A stretch of DNA of 7,069 bases, from the NCBI GenBank assembly GCA_021793745.1, contig JAJYSD010000059.1, positions 1 through 7,069 on the forward strand. The letters are read 5' to 3'. The stretch's first letter is position 1. Every line of letters begins with the position of its first letter. The notes beneath the pieces are model-generated. The model ran no database searches. It saw only the letters and a program-made list of their open reading frames with translations, and was not told the DNA's origin. This document shows, piece by piece, positions 5,986 to 7,069 of this stretch. The position numbers and the translations under genes are program-made. Source of the stretch: Bacillota bacterium. Lineage in GTDB: Bacteria; Bacillota; Bacilli; Thermoactinomycetales; DSM-44946.

Positions 5986-7038
5986 ATGGAAGTGAAGGAG
6001 CGGTGGTTCCCGGCCTGTCGGATCGGCTTTACCTATATTGGTACCGTGGTGGGGGCGGGCTTTGCCTCGGGGCAGGAGATCACGCAGTTTTTTACCGTGT
6101 TCGGATTCGGCGGGGTATGGGGGATTCTGGTGGTGACCGTGCTGTTTTCCTGGTTGGGGATGCGAATGATGCTGGTGGGCGCACGGCTGGAAGCCAAGTC
6201 CTATGAGGAGTTTAACAACTATCTCTTTGGTGATCGATGGGGGCGGTGGATGAACGTCTTTGTCGGAATCGTCCTTTTTGGCGTGACGACGGCCATGATG
6301 TCGGGAACGGGCGCTCTCTTCAAGGAACAATTGGGGGGGTCCTTCCATCTGGGGGTGCTGCTTTCGTCGGCCATCGCTTATTTGGTGATCATCCGCGGAA
6401 TGGAGGGCATTTTGTCGGTCAACTCCTTCGTGGTCCCCTGCATGTTTTTTTTCACGATGTGGGTGGCGGCTGAGGGGCTTCGCAGCGACGGGATCGCCCC
6501 TTTTTTGCAGATGGAACCGGTGGCGGACGGAAATTGGTTGGTTTCGGCCATTACCTATGTGGCCTTTAACCTGGCCATGTCCCAGGCGGTGTTGGTTCCG
6601 ATCGGGGGAGAAATCCGGGATGAGTTGACCCTGCGCCTCGGCGGCCTTTTGGGAGGGGTGGGCCTCGGAGTGATGCTATTGGCCAGCGATTTCGCCTTGA
6701 CCCTCAAGACCCCGGAAATTTACGACCTGGAGATCCCCATTGCCCTGGTGATCGCCACCTTGGGACAGGGGATGAAGTACTTTTTCCTCGCGGTTATGTG
6801 GGGGGAAATTTTCACTACATTGATCGGCAATGTGTACGGTCTGGCGGCCAATATGAAACAATGGCTCCCTTTCCGCACAAAGACGGTGACCGGTTTGATC
6901 TTTATCGTCGGCTACTTTTGCTCCCTGATCGGTTTTCCCGCCTTTATCAATTACGTCTATCCCTTCTTCGGTTATTGTGGACTCCTAGCCCTGCTTCTCC
7001 TGGCTGTCCGGCGCTACCCGGCGCCGTTCCCCGGATGA
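5986..7038 (+). CDS. ykvI: YkvI-like multispanning membrane protein (probable transporter fold)
   Basis: This encodes a 350-residue, very hydrophobic protein with about ten to eleven predicted membrane segments (roughly 12-30, 43-65, 88-112, 121-139, 143-164, 184-206, 216-237, 250-270, 298-316 and 320-341, with a less certain one near 272-290). The first contains GTVVGAGFASGQE (19-31). A glycine-rich break like this is typical of the unwound first helix where LeuT/APC-fold transporters bind substrate or sodium. Length and this motif match the uncharacterised YkvI group of Bacillus (COG3949). No substrate is known to me, and transport itself is inference from the fold. AGAGG (5978-5982) is only 3 bases before the ATG at 5986 but 9 before the in-frame GTG at 5992, so the true start may be 5992. 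It follows the PBP hairpin, and I see no convincing promoter in the 90-base gap; TACACT near 5945 is a weak -10 candidate. No stop codon or motif loss suggests decay. Confidence 0.5.
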   Translation: MEVKERWFPACRIGFTYIGTVVGAGFASGQEITQFFTVFGFGGVWGILVVTVLFSWLGMRMMLVGARLEAKSYEEFNNYLFGDRWGRWMNVFVGIVLFGVTTAMMSGTGALFKEQLGGSFHLGVLLSSAIAYLVIIRGMEGILSVNSFVVPCMFFFTMWVAAEGLRSDGIAPFLQMEPVADGNWLVSAITYVAFNLAMSQAVLVPIGGEIRDELTLRLGGLLGGVGLGVMLLASDFALTLKTPEIYDLEIPIALVIATLGQGMKYFFLAVMWGEIFTTLIGNVYGLAANMKQWLPFRTKTVTGLIFIVGYFCSLIGFPAFINYVYPFFGYCGLLALLLLAVRRYPAPFPG

Positions 7039-7048
7039 GGGATCCTTT

Positions 7049-7053
7049 GGAGG
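7049..7053 (+). promoter_or_regulatory. Possible ribosome binding site for a gene beyond the right edge
   Basis: GGAGG lies 10 bases after the ykvI-like stop. A GTG at 7066 is 12 bases downstream, slightly far, and the frame cannot be judged because the window ends at 7069. It hints at a co-transcribed downstream gene. Confidence 0.5.
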
Positions 7054-7069
7054 TTGACCCAGGGCGTGC

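Overview
The window looks like chromosomal DNA from a Gram-positive Bacillota species with G+C-rich coding sequence. Three things point that way: strong purine-rich ribosome binding sites (GGAGGAGG, GAGGTGAT), a PonA-type class A penicillin-binding protein with a C-terminal fibronectin-like domain and disordered tail, and a YkvI-type membrane protein. A Thermoactinomycetaceae-like host (Planifilum/Kroppenstedtia type) would fit the composition and gene content, but that is inference and no rRNA or other marker is present.

Layout. Bases 1-1408 hold the 3' part of a lipase/esterase-like alpha/beta hydrolase gene whose start lies outside the window; a beta-rich C-terminal region follows the catalytic domain. 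Bases 1514-1786 encode a 90-residue protein with about three membrane segments, closed by a clear intrinsic terminator (1792-1813). Bases 1878-2642 encode a short-chain dehydrogenase/reductase (SDR) that starts at GTG and ends in a long hairpin terminator (2657-2708). Bases 2709-3256 are mostly regulatory. They contain a consensus-like rightward promoter (2845-2886), a leftward 54-residue hydrophobic protein gene (2904-3068, minus) with its own extended -10 promoter and excellent ribosome binding site, and a rightward promoter candidate for the next gene. Bases 3257-5839 encode a bifunctional class A penicillin-binding protein, followed by a hairpin (5872-5898). Bases 5986-7038 encode a YkvI-like transporter-fold membrane protein. 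A possible ribosome binding site for a further gene lies at the right edge.

How the genes relate. The genes do not form one pathway. Terminators separate the 90-residue gene, the SDR gene, the penicillin-binding protein gene and the ykvI-like gene, so most look singly transcribed; only the hydrolase and the 90-residue gene may share a transcript. Most products are cell-envelope proteins (probable secreted hydrolase, two small membrane proteins, peptidoglycan synthase, transporter). I see no mobile element, CRISPR array, tRNA or rRNA.

The points most worth a second look are the SDR that lacks the usual catalytic serine, and the small hydrophobic protein gene facing a promoter that would make an antisense transcript. 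After these come the unusual Gly/Asp/Gln-rich tail and variant glycosyltransferase motif of the penicillin-binding protein. I found no convincing new multi-gene system.
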